This document shows positions 36,130-46,967 of a DNA stretch of 64,000 nt, in pieces. Made by a program: the position numbers and the translations under genes. A model generated the notes under the pieces. It did no database searches. It was not told where the DNA came from and worked only from the letters and a program-made list of their open reading frames with translations. This DNA comes from Bimastos eiseni. Its lineage: Eukaryota > Annelida > Clitellata > Crassiclitellata > Lumbricidae. Each line of letters opens with the position of its first letter. Position 1 is the stretch's first letter. The stretch spans positions 41,204,129 to 41,268,128 of the forward strand of contig OY365811.1 of assembly GCA_959347315.1 (NCBI GenBank), in the 5' to 3' direction.

Positions 36130-36420
36130 TAGAAGACACAGATAGAGACAGAGGCAGGGATAGAGACAGAGACAGACAGAGACAGAGACAGAGACAGAGG
36201 CAGAGGCAGAGACAGAGACAGAGGCAGAGACAGAGACAGAGAGACAGAGACAGAGAGACAGAGACAGAGACAGAGGCAGAGACAGAGGCAGAGGCAGAGG
36301 CAGAGACAGAGACAGAGACAGAGAGACAGAGACAGAGAGACAGAGACAGAGACAGAGACAGAGGCAGAGGCAGAGGCAGAGACAGAGACACAGGCAGAGA
36401 CAGAGACAGAAACAGACACA
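36130..36420. repeat. (CAGAGA)n hexanucleotide array
   Basis: GACAGA/GGCAGA hexamers with AGAGA shifts. Asp-Arg and Gln-Arg open frames on + and Ser-Val frames on - are artefacts. Confidence 0.96.
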
Positions 36421-36824
36421 CAGACAACCAGAAAGACAGACACAGCCGATCAGCGAGCTTTCATTCGACTGTATCTGCAGAATCCGCTATTTGCTCCTTT
36501 TAGCCCCAATTTGTTCGACCTTTTGGTTAGCAAAAGACAAATAACCTTGTGGTAAGAACATTAGTATGGACACGTGCGTATGTATGTTGAATTTTACCTA
36601 TTTTTAGATGGCTGGCACGAGCTGCGCACACCCGTTTTAGCGTCTCATTAAATAAATTACCCCATATAAAACACCGGTGCCCGCGCAATAATGTCGAAAA
36701 AGCATAGAAATTCTTGCACACCTCTTTATGGACGACAATTACCCAATAAACTGAAGAAGCTTCGTCTGACTCATTTAATGTACATTAGGTTCCTTCTGTA
36801 ACAACAACGCACAGCCGCTGTTTC

Positions 36825-36900
36825 CTCTTTGACAGTGCGATCCCAAGTACGGATACAAACAGAGGGCAACGCAAATGATCTTAGTCATCGCCCAGCGTCG
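36825..36900 (-). mobile_element. SINE/MITE-like repeat, diverged copy R10
   Basis: CAGTGCGATCCCAAGTACGG, then ACAAACAGAGGGCAACGC and AAATGATCTTAGTCATC. Confidence 0.5.
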
Positions 36901-37079
36901 TTATACTGACTCGGCTGATTTATAATAGCGGTCTTTTCTATATTGATAAGTCAATATTAACGACTGTGTACCGTTCACACTTAACCACCGCAAAGCTGGT
37001 TAATTTCCCACGTGGAATTGGCTAAGGCACGCAAATGCTACAAATGAAAGCCACTAAACAGCCATTTACTACCCTTAAA

Positions 37080-37165
37080 CTGCGCAACAACCATAGCTCT
37101 CAGGCAGTGCCTGTCCCAAGCCTGGATAAAGAATCAGGGCGGCGCAATTGACCATTGTTATAACA
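37080..37165 (-). mobile_element. SINE/MITE-like repeat, copy R11
   Basis: CAGTGCCTGTCCCAAGCCTG, then GATAAAGAATCAGGGCGGCG. Confidence 0.75.
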
Positions 37166-37264
37166 TAGTCATTAAATTAAAATTACTACTACTATAACTG
37201 CCACGTCAATGACAAAGCTTATAAGTTGTCAAATGTGCACGCGTATACCACCGAATTTACGATG

Positions 37265-37385
37265 CTGTGTTTAGACACCTTCAAGTAGGATTTTTCAGTG
37301 CTATATATAAATGTACGCTTACGCCTTTAGACACCTACAAGTAGAAACTTTCTGATGCTATATATAAATGTACGTTTACACGAAG
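37265..37385 (+). repeat. Two adjacent copies of the GACACC fixed-spacing module
   Basis: TTAGACACCTTCAAGTAG at 37271 and TTAGACACCTACAAGTAG at 37327 are each followed after the usual ~31 nt by GCTATATATAAATGTACG. They form a tandem pair with a 56-bp period. Confidence 0.8.
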
Positions 37386-37479
37386 CCAACTTTGACGCAA
37401 TACTAGTCATGTGATATAATGGTAACGCCTGTGGATACAGCTAACGTTAAACACAGACTAACGCTATGCTGCAGATGCT

Positions 37480-37565
37480 TGCCCCTTAACAGTACCAGTC
37501 CAAAACCTGGCAGAAGAATGAGGGCGATGCTAATGATCACTGTAATCAAAGAGTGTCGTAGAACT
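37480..37565 (-). mobile_element. SINE/MITE-like repeat, copy R12
   Basis: CAGTACCAGTCCAAAACCTG, then GAATGAGGGCGATGCTAATG and ATCACTGTAATCAAAGAGTG. Confidence 0.7.
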
Positions 37566-37856
37566 GAAATAAGCACTACCACTACAGATATATAGGAAGT
37601 GCTACAGACTTCATTAATAATTATTTAGTCGACAAACAAATGTGGATAGGCACAATAGCCTATGTCAACAGCCATGCCATGGGCAAGTCCGCCTCGTAAT
37701 CGTAGCTCAATTATTGTAATATCCAGACTTCTATAGCACCACTCGAACGTCAACAGCGGGTACCAGCTTATTCGCGAGCGCTGCATTCAATGAATGCTTT
37801 TCCAACAACGAAAGGAAGGAAGAGTGATGAGATATTTCAATAATTGTTTTCTGGGC

Positions 37857-38056
37857 NNNNNNNNNNNNNNNNNNNNNNNNNNNNNNNNNNNNNNNNNNNN
37901 NNNNNNNNNNNNNNNNNNNNNNNNNNNNNNNNNNNNNNNNNNNNNNNNNNNNNNNNNNNNNNNNNNNNNNNNNNNNNNNNNNNNNNNNNNNNNNNNNNNN
38001 NNNNNNNNNNNNNNNNNNNNNNNNNNNNNNNNNNNNNNNNNNNNNNNNNNNNNNNN
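37857..38056. other. Assembly gap (200 N)
   Basis: Exactly 200 undetermined bases, a conventional placeholder, so the true length is unknown. Confidence 1.
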
Positions 38057-38208
38057 AGCACAAGAGAAGAGACTAGCTGCGAATCTACAGACAGAGAGAC
38101 AGCACGACAGACAAAGCAGACACAGACTAGCGGACAGACGAGACGACGGAGGCAAACCTCTGGTGTTGAAATGTGCAGAGTCTACAATCGCAAAGGCTGA
38201 CGTCTCAC

Positions 38209-38306
38209 AGCTGGAAACTGTGAAGATAGTCCCATTTCATTTCCTCCAGTTGCTCAATGATTCCTCTTCCAGTCAGCGCATGATGATGATGATGATAGAT
38301 CCGATC
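38209..38306 (-). CDS. Candidate upstream exon of the minus-strand gene
   Basis: On the minus strand a donor GTGAGA at 38208-38203 closes a 98-nt open stretch with acceptor GGGATAG just above 38306. It reads DRIYHHHHHALTGRGIIEQL, then EEMKWDYLHSFQ, and ends in phase 2. The His run comes from a short (CAT)n. The remainder looks like normal helical protein. Its entry phase (0) agrees with the exit phase of the candidate exon at 39403-39466. It cannot be spliced directly to 34894-35019, because the phases differ, so at least one exon between them is missing, possibly in the gap. Confidence 0.4.
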
Positions 38307-38922
38307 CTATCCCTACCAATCAAAGAATAAACCTTGGCATAATCGCATACTAATCACCCTATCTTTTAGATTACTATCTCGATTACTCTTTTCCAACAGT
38401 CGCCATGGTTACTCAATACGTAGTCGCCGTATATTAATAATTATTATTATCAAGCGTCTGACGCCATTGCAGGAAGATAATTGGGTCATCCAACGGAAGG
38501 CAGGAAACTAGGCCAAAGCGTAAAGCATGCGAACTCTGTCAAGGCGTACGCGTTTGCTATCAATCCGTATACGTTGGTCGGTTACCGTGGCAACCTTGTT
38601 GTATTTAATGCCCAGGCAGAGGCTCCAGAGTATACTGGGAAACCATAGCATCCATTTGTTGTGTCTAATGCCTGTCAATCACGTATGGACATCGATGTAA
38701 TACAATAGAGGGCGCTTCTGTCCACCTCCTTGTCTGTTGATGCCCTGGACACGAAACGTTTCGAACGCTGCAAATCAGTTCCTATACCCGTTGTTTTCAA
38801 AGCGTGCTCTATGCGCAACAATACCTTCGATAGAGATGCCTGCCACCTTATCTAGCTGCTATCATCAAAAAATCAAAAATAGAACATAAAAATGCACACA
38901 CGCATAATATATATATATATAC

Positions 38923-38953
<31 letters not shown>

Positions 38954-39002
38954 ATCTAAAGTGCGAATACCATCTCAAGGCCGGCATCACTGTTATAAGA
39001 CT

Positions 39003-39310
39003 CTGCATTTCAGTCAACCATACTACCTTCAGTTATTGCTGACTTTATTACCTTCAGACCTTGCTGACCTCATTACCTTCAGGCCTTGCTGACCTCATTA
39101 CCTTCAGTCCTTGCAGACCTTATTACCTTCAGTCCATGCTGACCTTAATGCCTTCCGTTTTGGCTGATCTTATTACCTTCAGTCCTTGCTGACCTTATTA
39201 TTTTAAGTCCTTTCTGACCTTATTACCTTCAATCCTTTCTGACCTTATTACCTTCAGTTCTTGCTGACCATTTTACCTTCAGTCCTTGCTGAGCTTATTA
39301 CCTTCAGCCA
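39003..39310 (+). repeat. ~25-bp tandem repeat (TTATTACCTTCAGTCCTTGC)
   Basis: About twelve units of GACCTTATTACCTTCAGTCC followed by TTGCT. A related but unexpanded sequence with the same left flank (CTGCATTTCGGTCAACC) is at 32697-32755. Confidence 0.9.
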
Positions 39311-39402
39311 ATCAAGCAGCACAGCTCCACGAGCCAACCAAGCACGGTCGTCGCTAACTGGGTGACCAAGTTTCAGATACGTTGCGTGGGTGCCCCAGTT
39401 AC

Positions 39403-39466
39403 TTTTCTTGACTTGAAAATCTCTAGTCTATCCAGGAAATGCAATCTCCTTTTCCAATACGATTCC
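39403..39466 (-). CDS. Candidate short exon of the minus-strand gene
   Basis: A 64-nt minus-strand stretch with acceptor TTACCCTCCAG (above 39466) and donor GTAACT (39402-39397). The open frame reads ESYWKRRLHFLDRLEIFKSR and ends K in phase 0, which fits the entry phase of the candidate at 38209-38306. The peptide is basic and helix-like. The exon is short, and only splice-site quality and phase support it. Confidence 0.35.
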
Positions 39467-39659
39467 CTGGAGGGTAAGGCTAATTACAGTGTTTACGTTT
39501 GCAAAATGTGACATTTGAAACGCTTGCTTCGTAATTGCTCTGGAAGACCGGAGATATGAAGAAATCCGGAGAATCAAATTGGTTGCAATTTCTGTTTCAA
39601 TTTGTCGAGCAATTTCGCTCGTCTAGACTAATAAAATTTGTGCAATTTAGAACCAGATA

Positions 39660-40045
39660 TTATCCTGTGCGACGACGATGCTGAAGATATTTATGACGAT
39701 GATAATCACTATTATGATAATGATCATGTTGAAGGACTATGATTAAGCCTATTAGTTGTAGTCGCATGTTGGTGGTGATGGTGGCAGTGGAAGCAGGGGA
39801 AGTAGTGGCAGTGGTAGTAACGGTAGTAGGTGTCGAAGTAGTATAGTAGCAGTGGAAGTTGAAGTGGTAGAAGTAGCAGTGGTATTAGCAGCTTATGGAA
39901 GTCGCAATGGTGGTAGAATTACATGTAATAGTCGCAGTAGACCTATATATAGTCGCAGTAGTAAAATTAGTATTATTTCGATTATTTTTAGTAGTAGCAG
40001 TAGAAGTAGTAGTAGTAATATCGTAATTTATAATAATAGTGATTA

Positions 40046-40101
<56 letters not shown>

Positions 40102-40205
40102 ATGATAACGATAATAATGATGAGTATTATCATCAATATCGAAATCTTAATAATTTTCCTTAATATCATTATAATGATAATAATGATAATTACTATTATT
40201 ATAAT
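39660..40205. repeat. GTAGTGG/GTAGCAG degenerate repeats followed by (ATT)n
   Basis: G-rich trinucleotide-like repeats (GTGGTAGTAGCAG) from 39760 to 40020, then about 20 ATT units and a degenerate AATGAT tail. Confidence 0.9.
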
Positions 40206-40394
40206 TATGATATTAATGACATCTTGAAGTGTACAGTACAGTGTCTTGATGCAGAGATTGAGGTACACTAATAATGATCGATTTGTGATTGTGGAACATT
40301 GCCAACGACCAAAGACGATTTCTAAGGAAACATCGCAGAGGATTGACACGATCAGCATACGACACAGGTGCCATCGAGGATTCCTTCTTATCCA

Positions 40395-41240
40395 GTAGAT
40401 AATGAGGCAGAGAAGGGGACGGGCAAGGAGGAGCAGGAAAAGGAGCATGAGGTATGAGTGGAGGAGGAGGAAAGGGAGCAGGAGGAAAAGGAATAGGAGG
40501 AAAAGGAGCAGGAGGAAAAGGTGGAGGAAGGGGATGAGTAGGAGGAAAAGGAGCAGGCGGAAAAGATGGAGGAGGAGAAGGAGCAGGAGGAAAAGGTGGA
40601 GGAAGGGGATGAGTAGGAGGAAAAGGAGCAGGCGGAAAAGATGGAGGAGGAGAAGGAGCAGGAGGAAAAGGTGGAGGAAGGGGATGAGTAGGAGGAAAAG
40701 GAGCAGGCGGAAAAGATGGAGGAGGAGAAGGAGCAGGAGGAAAAGGTGGAGGAAGGGGATGAGTAGGAGGAAAAGGAGCAGGCGGAAAAGATGGAGGAGG
40801 AGAAGGAGCAGGAGGAAAAGGAGTAGGAAGGAAAGGGGCAGTAGGAAGAGGTGGAGTAATGGATAAGAGTAGGCGGAGAAGGGGCAGTAGAAAAAAAGGA
40901 GGCAAAGGAGTAGGAGAAAAATGAGCAGAAGGACAAGGTGGAGGAGTGGAAGGAGTTGTAGGAAAGGAGGCAGTAAGAAGGACGAAGAAAAGGAGGAGCA
41001 GGAAGAGAAGGAAGTAAGTGAGGAAGCATGAAGAAAGGTGGAGGAGGAAAGATAGCAGGAAGAAAAGGAGCACAAGTAAAAGGTGGAGGAGGGCAGGGAG
41101 AACAGGAGCAGGAAATGGAGGAGAAGCAGGAGGTGGGAAGGAGTAGAAGGTGAAGGAGGAGGAGGTTGGAGAGGGAAGGGTAGGAAAAGGTGGATGAAGA
41201 GTCTCAGAAGGAGGAAGAAGAAAGGAGCATGAGGAAGAGG
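40395..41240. repeat. Polypurine minisatellite with a 75-bp core repeat
   Basis: About 840 bp of almost pure purine on the + strand. A 75-bp unit starting GGTGGAGGAAGGGGATGAG is present about four times in register (40520, 40595, 40670, 40745). On the minus strand all three frames stay open, with Pro-, Leu- or Ser-rich translations including PPFPPAPSPPPS repeats. The openness follows from the CT composition, so I do not call a protein. Confidence 0.9.
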
Positions 41241-41564
41241 TGGAGAGGTTTTCAACGTCGCAAGTAATCATCAGGAAGGCGGCGATAAGACTTCCTGCCT
41301 TTGAAGACCGAATGTGGTCCATGGAACAGCAACATATAGACTCCGACTCAAATGTTTTACGAACAGCAGTCAGCTATTTCCTTCACCGCACGTCTCACAT
41401 ATTCAATAATTCATCGTTGTGCTGTGCCGCAGCATGATAGGTCTGCCACGGCATGGACACGCTTTGCATGTCTTGTGAGAGGGCAAATTCATTTTTTAAT
41501 AGCCTGGATTCTATACAGTCGACATAAGGGAAGTTTCAACAATATATTGTTCATGATAGTTGTA

Positions 41565-41672
41565 GTTTAACGAAGCTGTGTGATAGCATAGAATCTTCGA
41601 TCACTAGCGTCGCCCACCTCCTTTATCCCGGTTTGCACCCTAGCAATGCCAGGGTGCAAACAATGAAGGAGT
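41565..41672 (+). mobile_element. SINE/MITE-like dispersed repeat, copy F4
   Basis: GCTGTGTGATAGCATAGA, ATCACTAGCGTCGCCCACCT, CCTTTATCCCGGTTTGC. The 3' part carries a small inverted GCACCCTAG/CAGGGTGC change. Confidence 0.65.
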
Positions 41673-41934
41673 TAAATATATTGCTCATTGTTTGGTATCC
41701 AGAGTTTAACGGCAGCTTTTGACAACAAGGGTCGCTGTCATCACCACATCAATAGTACTTTGTTTATGTAGGTTCTTCCAGTTGGAGCAGTCTCCCCATT
41801 TCCTTCGGGCGGCGTTCCTAGTTCTCTCCCCTGGTCAGTTTCGGGGTCGCTTGAAGACCATTTTATTTACAACCCGGTCACCTACTTGGGTCGAGAGCGA
41901 AGCTAATTTTGAGCGGCGCTTTAAAACTTCTCAA

Positions 41935-42140
41935 TTACAGTTACAATTATAGTCACAACTACGATTACAATTGCAATTACAACTATAGCAACAATTACAA
42001 CAACATTACAATTACATTTAACATTACATTTACAATTACAACTACAGCAACAACTATAACTAAAACTACAGCAACAACTACGATTACAATTACAATAATA
42101 ATTACAGTTAAATTACAATTACAATTACAACAGCCAAGGA
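41935..42140. repeat. Degenerate (ATTACA)n array
   Basis: Hexamer-like ATTACA/ACTACA/GCAACA units. A weaker stretch of the same kind is at 48340-48440. Confidence 0.85.
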
Positions 42141-42474
42141 GAACATCACTGGCGCCAGGACCACCTCTGGCACCGTCAACCACACCGTCCTAATTCTCTT
42201 CGATGAACCAATCCCACGGCATCGTTTTTCATTGTTTACCTGACACTTGGCTTCAGAGGCTGCTGAGGCTGCAGCAGCTGGACATGTATGCGACGAAGAC
42301 GCTTCCTTCTATCATCTCTTGAGAACGACCATTCATTCGCTCCGTCGGCTTTCATCTCCTCTCCTCCGTTCGCCTTTTTGCCGACTACTTACTTATTTAC
42401 TCGCTATATGAGCATCGCCTGTATTTTATGATGTATTGATCCACTTCGCACGGACGTAGGATTATAGGACAGGC

Positions 42475-42865
42475 GAATGTCTGTCTGTCTGACTTGCTGT
42501 CTGTCCGTTCGTATGTTTCTCCGTCTCACTGTCTGACTGTATCTGTCTGTATGTCCGTCAATATATCTGTCCGTTTATATGTCCGTCTGTGTATCCGTCT
42601 GTAGCGTTGCATGTCCGTTCGTCTATCTGTCTACCTGTCTGTCGGAATGCCCCTTTCGTTGTCCGTTCGTTTGACTGTCTTCCTCTGCGCTAGTCTGCCG
42701 TGCCATATGTACATGTGCGTACTTCTGTCCATCCATCCATCTGTTCATTCATCCATCTATCCATCTATCTGGTCATCATGATATCATAATATCCATTCTT
42801 CCGTTCGTGGATATATCCATCAGACCATCAACTCATCTATTCTTCCTTCCATCTATAAAGTCTAT
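42475..42865. repeat. Degenerate CTGT/CATC pyrimidine repeats
   Basis: CTGTCTGT and ATCCATC words with many interruptions, leading into the pure CATC array. Confidence 0.75.
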
Positions 42866-43328
42866 GATCATTCATCCATCCATCCATCCATCCATCCATC
42901 CATCCATCCATCCATCCATCCATCCATCCATCCATCCATCCATCCATCCATCCATCCATCCATCCATCCATCCATCCATCCATCCATCCATCCATCCATC
43001 CATCCATCCATCCATCCATCCATCCATCCATCCATCCATCCATCCATCCATCCATCCATCCATCCATCCATCCATCCATCCATCCATCCATCCATCCATC
43101 CATCCATCCATCCATCCATCCATCCATCCATCCATCCATCCATCCATCCATCCATCCATCCATCCATCCATCCATCCATCCATCCATCCATCCATCCATC
43201 CATCCATCCATCCATCCATCCATCCATCCATCCATCCATCCATCCATCCATCCATCCATCCATCCATCCATCCATCCATCCATCCATCCATCCATCCATC
43301 CATCCATCCATCCATCCATCCATCCATC
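42866..43328. repeat. Pure (CATC)n, about 114 units
   Basis: About 456 bp of uninterrupted CATC. The His-Pro-Ser-Ile and Trp-Met-Asp-Gly frames across it are translation artefacts of a 4-bp period. Confidence 0.99.
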
Positions 43329-43379
43329 TTTCCATCCGTCCATTAACCCATCCATCCTTCCGCAAGTCAACGTTGCATC

Positions 43380-43780
43380 TTTACCACGCTCTTATATTCC
43401 TTATATTCATCATCGTCATCATCAACGTCACGATCCTCCTCATCATAACCTTCCTCTGCTCTTCATCCACGTCAATCACCATCTACTGATCCTCCTCTCT
43501 CTCCTCATCTCATCCTTCATTTCCAATCACTTCTTCTCCTTCTTCTCCATTCTCTTTCATCTCCTTCTCATCCTTTTTCGCCTTCTTCTCCTCTCACTCC
43601 TTCTCATCTCAATCTTTCTTCTCTCATTCCTCCTTCTATTTTCTCCTTCTCCTCTCACTCCGTCTCCTCTCAATCCGCCTTCTCTCATTCCTCCTTCTTC
43701 TCCTTATCCTCCCATTATATCCACCTCCTCCTCACTCTCTCTCTCTCTCCTTTTCTCACTCCTCTTCCTCCTCCTCATCA
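43380..43780. repeat. TTCTCC/CTCAT pyrimidine-rich low complexity
   Basis: Long CT-rich sequence with TTCTCCTTCTC and CTCTCACTC words. Confidence 0.85.
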
Positions 43781-44285
43781 CGATTCCCAGCACCGATCTC
43801 CACGGCGGGCCTTCCTTCCACCACGGCTGGCATCGAGCTTTCCTTGCCGAACCCTGGCTGAGGAGCGATCGCCTGCCTCTACCTCCCTCTCCACTACAAT
43901 CGACTGGAGCGTGGGAGAGATATCGCCGCATGACTCATCGCACGGTGCAGCTTATAAAGCATCGTCCACTGCCTGACCAATGGTCAGTAACTGGTCAGTC
44001 GAGCGATGGACACAGCGTGGTCAAGGCGTACAGAGAAAGCTCAGCTGTGCATTGACCGGCAAGAGAATGAACCTTAGCGTATTACTCTCGACCGAAATCT
44101 GGAACAGCCAACGTATTGTAAGTATTGCCTGTATTATCGTAATCGTAACCGCGAACTAAGAACTTCTAGCGTTTGCTAAAACGCCAGTTGCGTCAGGTCA
44201 GAGGGTTGTCCAGATACCAGATTGAGAAGCGAGTCTGAACCGATGACAAAGACGTGGAAGAGCGAATCACTTTTGCAATCTATGG
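43781..44285. other. Mixed-composition sequence, nothing recognised
   Basis: More GC-rich than its neighbours. A minus-strand basic open frame (43704-43931) has no recognisable family. Confidence 0.35.
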
Positions 44286-44289
44286 ATGC

Positions 44290-44720
44290 GTGTGTTTGTG
44301 TCTCTGTATCTGTCTCTGTCTGTGGCTCAGTATGTTTCTCTATCGTCTTTCTCCTTGTCTCTGTCTCTGTTTGTTTCTCTTTGTCTTTGTTCTTGTCGTT
44401 GGCTTTGTCTGTTTCTCGTTCGTCTATGTCCCTGTCTTTGTCTTTTTGTCTGTGTCTCTGTTTCTTCAGTTTCAATATCCTGTCTCTGTTTGTCTCTCTA
44501 TCTTCTGTCTATGTTCCTGTATTTGTCATTGTCTTTGTTTCTGTCTGTTTCCCTATCATCTATGTCCTTGTATTTGTCCCTGTGTCTGTCTGTGTCGCTC
44601 TCCCTGTCTTTCTATCGATGTCAGTGGAGCTCTATGTGTCTATATTCTTAGCTACCGTTCCTTTGTCTCGGTGTATATATATGTATGTGTGTATGTCTGT
44701 CGCTTCGTCTGCCTGTGTGT
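44290..44720. repeat. Degenerate (TCTGTC)n pyrimidine repeats
   Basis: TCTGTCTCTGT and TTGTCTTTG words. Three overlapping Ser/Val/Leu/Cys-rich + frames are by-products. Confidence 0.9.
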
Positions 44721-44724
44721 GTGT

Positions 44725-45336
44725 TGTTGTATGCCTGGGTTTGTTTGTACTCCCTCTGTGCACTGCGTGTCCTTCCCATGGCTTTTGGATCGTCCATGTA
44801 AGTATCTCCATCCCGCACCATTTGCCATATGTGTGATAATTAACATGCGTCGCTCCACAACAGTGCCACATGCACTGCATGGAAAAACAGTTACATAAAC
44901 GATTCCATCTATTCATCCATAGTTACCGTTCAATCAAGCAATCCGTCTGTTCATCCTTTCGTTCATCCACGCGTCCATCTGTTTATTCGGTCATTCATCA
45001 ATCCAGCCTTCATTTCTTCCATCCAACAAGCAATACATACCTCCATCCATCCATCCACCAATTCACCCATTTATCCTTCCGTCTGTCCGTTCATCCATCC
45101 ATCCATCCATCCAGGCTCATCCTTTAAGTGCAGTCGCCCTATTTGTCCGTTCTCCCATTTGTCTTCAATTTCACAGATCGCAATTCACGAAGCGTCGAAC
45201 GAAATGAATTCTTAATGCAATACTGTCCGTCTCTCTCCATTTAATATTCCACTCTTTTCCGCTCTCCTCTCCCACCCTCCAATCCCTCTCTTTTCACATC
45301 CTCTCTCATCCGCTACCTTTTCCAGAAAGAATAGTT
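44725..45336. other. Intergenic; CATC-rich patches
   Basis: Degenerate CATCCATC runs at 44960-45010 and 45035-45115. Otherwise no supported feature. Confidence 0.45.
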
Positions 45337-45445
45337 TCCGTTTAACGGTACTGTGTGGTAACAAAGACCATTAGCGTCGCCCTCCTCATTGATCCAGGTT
45401 AGAGACTGGCACTGCCAGAGTAGTGCAAGAAGTGGCAGATTGTTT
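45337..45445 (+). mobile_element. SINE/MITE-like dispersed repeat, copy F5
   Basis: TACTGTGTGGTAACAAAGAC, CATTAGCGTCGCCCTCCTCA and GAGACTGGCACTGCCAGAG. Confidence 0.85.
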
Positions 45446-45477
45446 TTTTTTCAATCAAAACATGGTTTCTTCAGTTT

Positions 45478-45620
45478 TTGGATTGACACTGCCAGAGGCA
45501 GTGCCAATGCCAGTCAGTGGAGGAGTTTTTATATAAAATTTTTTTTCAATGTAACACCGCTGTGTGGTAACAATGATCATTAGCGTCGGCCTTCTCCTTT
45601 ATCCAGGAGTGGCAGTGGTG
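45478..45620 (+). mobile_element. SINE/MITE-like repeat, rearranged pair (F6 region)
   Basis: A partial copy with a small palindrome (CACTGCCAGAGGCAGTG, 45488-45504) leads into CAGTGGAGGAGTTTTTATAT. It is followed at 45545-45620 by another 5' part, CTGTGTGGTAACAATGATCA then TTAGCGTCGGCCTTCTCC. Confidence 0.7.
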
Positions 45621-45819
45621 GACTTACAAGTTCTCCAGAAAGATATGCTACTCAACCGTAATAACAAAGCTGCGACCCTAGATAATAATTATTATCCCGC
45701 TAAGACTGACATTATTTTTGTCAGACAATAAAATTGCCACCTTGAACGTCTTTCATTATATGCAGCACCGGTCAACAAGGCGCACCTAATGATAGACCCA
45801 CCTGTATTACGTATGTAAA

Positions 45820-45905
45820 AACTCCGACAATGCTTACACACCGGCTGTGCCAATCCCAGGTTTGGATAAAGGGGGAGGGCGTAGCTAAAGATCTTTGCTT
45901 TCACA
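45820..45905 (-). mobile_element. SINE/MITE-like dispersed repeat, copy R13
   Basis: AAACTCCGACAATGCTTACA, CTGTGCCAATCCCAGGTTTG, GATAAAGGGGGAGGGCGTAG. Confidence 0.75.
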
Positions 45906-45939
45906 CAAGGTCGTTAAATTGAAGCTACTATGTTTTAAC

Positions 45940-46030
45940 AGAAACTCCGCGACTGCTTGCACTCTTGCAGTGCCAGTCCCTGGATGAAGGAGGGCGATGG
46001 AAATAACATTGTGTTATCACAACATGTGGT
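45940..46030 (-). mobile_element. SINE/MITE-like dispersed repeat, copy R14
   Basis: AAACTCCGCGACTGCTTGCA, CAGTGCCAGTCCCTGGATGA and AGGAGGGCGATGG. It is about 120 bp after R13 in the same orientation, a possible tandem pair. Confidence 0.75.
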
Positions 46031-46224
46031 TAAGCAGAAACTATGGCTAGCTACACACTGTCAATTTCATAGTTGATATCAAGTCGGCTGCAGGAAAACT
46101 ACTTTTCTAGATTTAACCTTTTTCGTTGCCTCGAGTTGCAATTTGTGTAGACTGGTGATGAAGATTATTTAATTGTTTGCCCTGGAATAATAGAAAAGAT
46201 ATCATTGTCTGCAGGATTGTGACA

Positions 46225-46800
46225 ATATCCATGGTTTTGATGACATCATGTTCATAGTTTTACAATGTCATGTGATGAGGTCTGAGAATGTCATGTCCTG
46301 AGTTTGGTTCACGTCATGTCCAAGTTCGAACGCCGTGTACATTGTTTTGACGCCATGCATGAGGTTTTGATAGAGTATTGTTCAGGTTTTGGAAACGTCA
46401 TGATCAGGGTTTTGACCAAATTATGTCCACGGTTTTCGCTAAGTCATGTCCGGGATATTTCAAAGTCATGTCCAGGGTTTTGGCAGCTAAGGATTGATGA
46501 ATGTCCAGTCCGAAAACATCAAAGAATAGCCGGTTTTCAAAATATGTTTCGTTTTCTGCTGAGATTCGTCTATGTATAAAGACCAAGTCATGTCCAAGGT
46601 TTTGACGATGTCATTCATATCCAGGGCTTTTGGCAATGTCATGTTCAGGGTTTTGACAAAATCATATCCAGGGTTTTTCAAAGGTATGTCCAGGGTTTTG
46701 GCAACTAAGGATTGATGAAGGTCCAGTCCAAAAACATCGAAGAATAGCCTGTTTTCAAAATAATGTTTCGTTTTCTACTGAGATTCGTCTATGTATGAAA
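46225..46800 (+). repeat. Degenerate ~22-bp tandem repeat with a 110-bp internal duplication
   Basis: Units of the kind GTCATGTCCAGGGTTTTGAC recur about twenty times. Inside, a ~110-bp block from GTCCAGGGTTTTGGCARCTA to GAGATTCGTCTATGTAT is present twice, at about 46470-46580 and 46690-46798, with few differences. Confidence 0.85.
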
Positions 46801-46924
46801 ACGAAGAACGAGGCCTCGGCGAATACAATCGCTTTGTCCTCAGGCATATTCCGAATGGAAAGGGTATTGACCCCTTTATCACATGTAGGTCATTGCTTGC
46901 TTTATGTCGATGGAAACGTTGACG

Positions 46925-46934
46925 GGAGAGAGAC

Positions 46935-46967
<33 letters not shown>

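Noticed and set aside
36023..36503. Asp-Arg/Gln-Arg and Ser-Val-rich frames
   Set aside because: By-products of the (CAGAGA)n array.
39885..41322. Proline- and leucine-rich minus-strand frames of 213-456 codons
   Set aside because: All three frames are open because the strand is almost pure pyrimidine. No start context, splice sites or domain support a gene.
42807..43370. Open frames of His-Pro-Ser-Ile and Trp-Met-Asp-Gly repeats
   Set aside because: Pure (CATC)n read in different frames.
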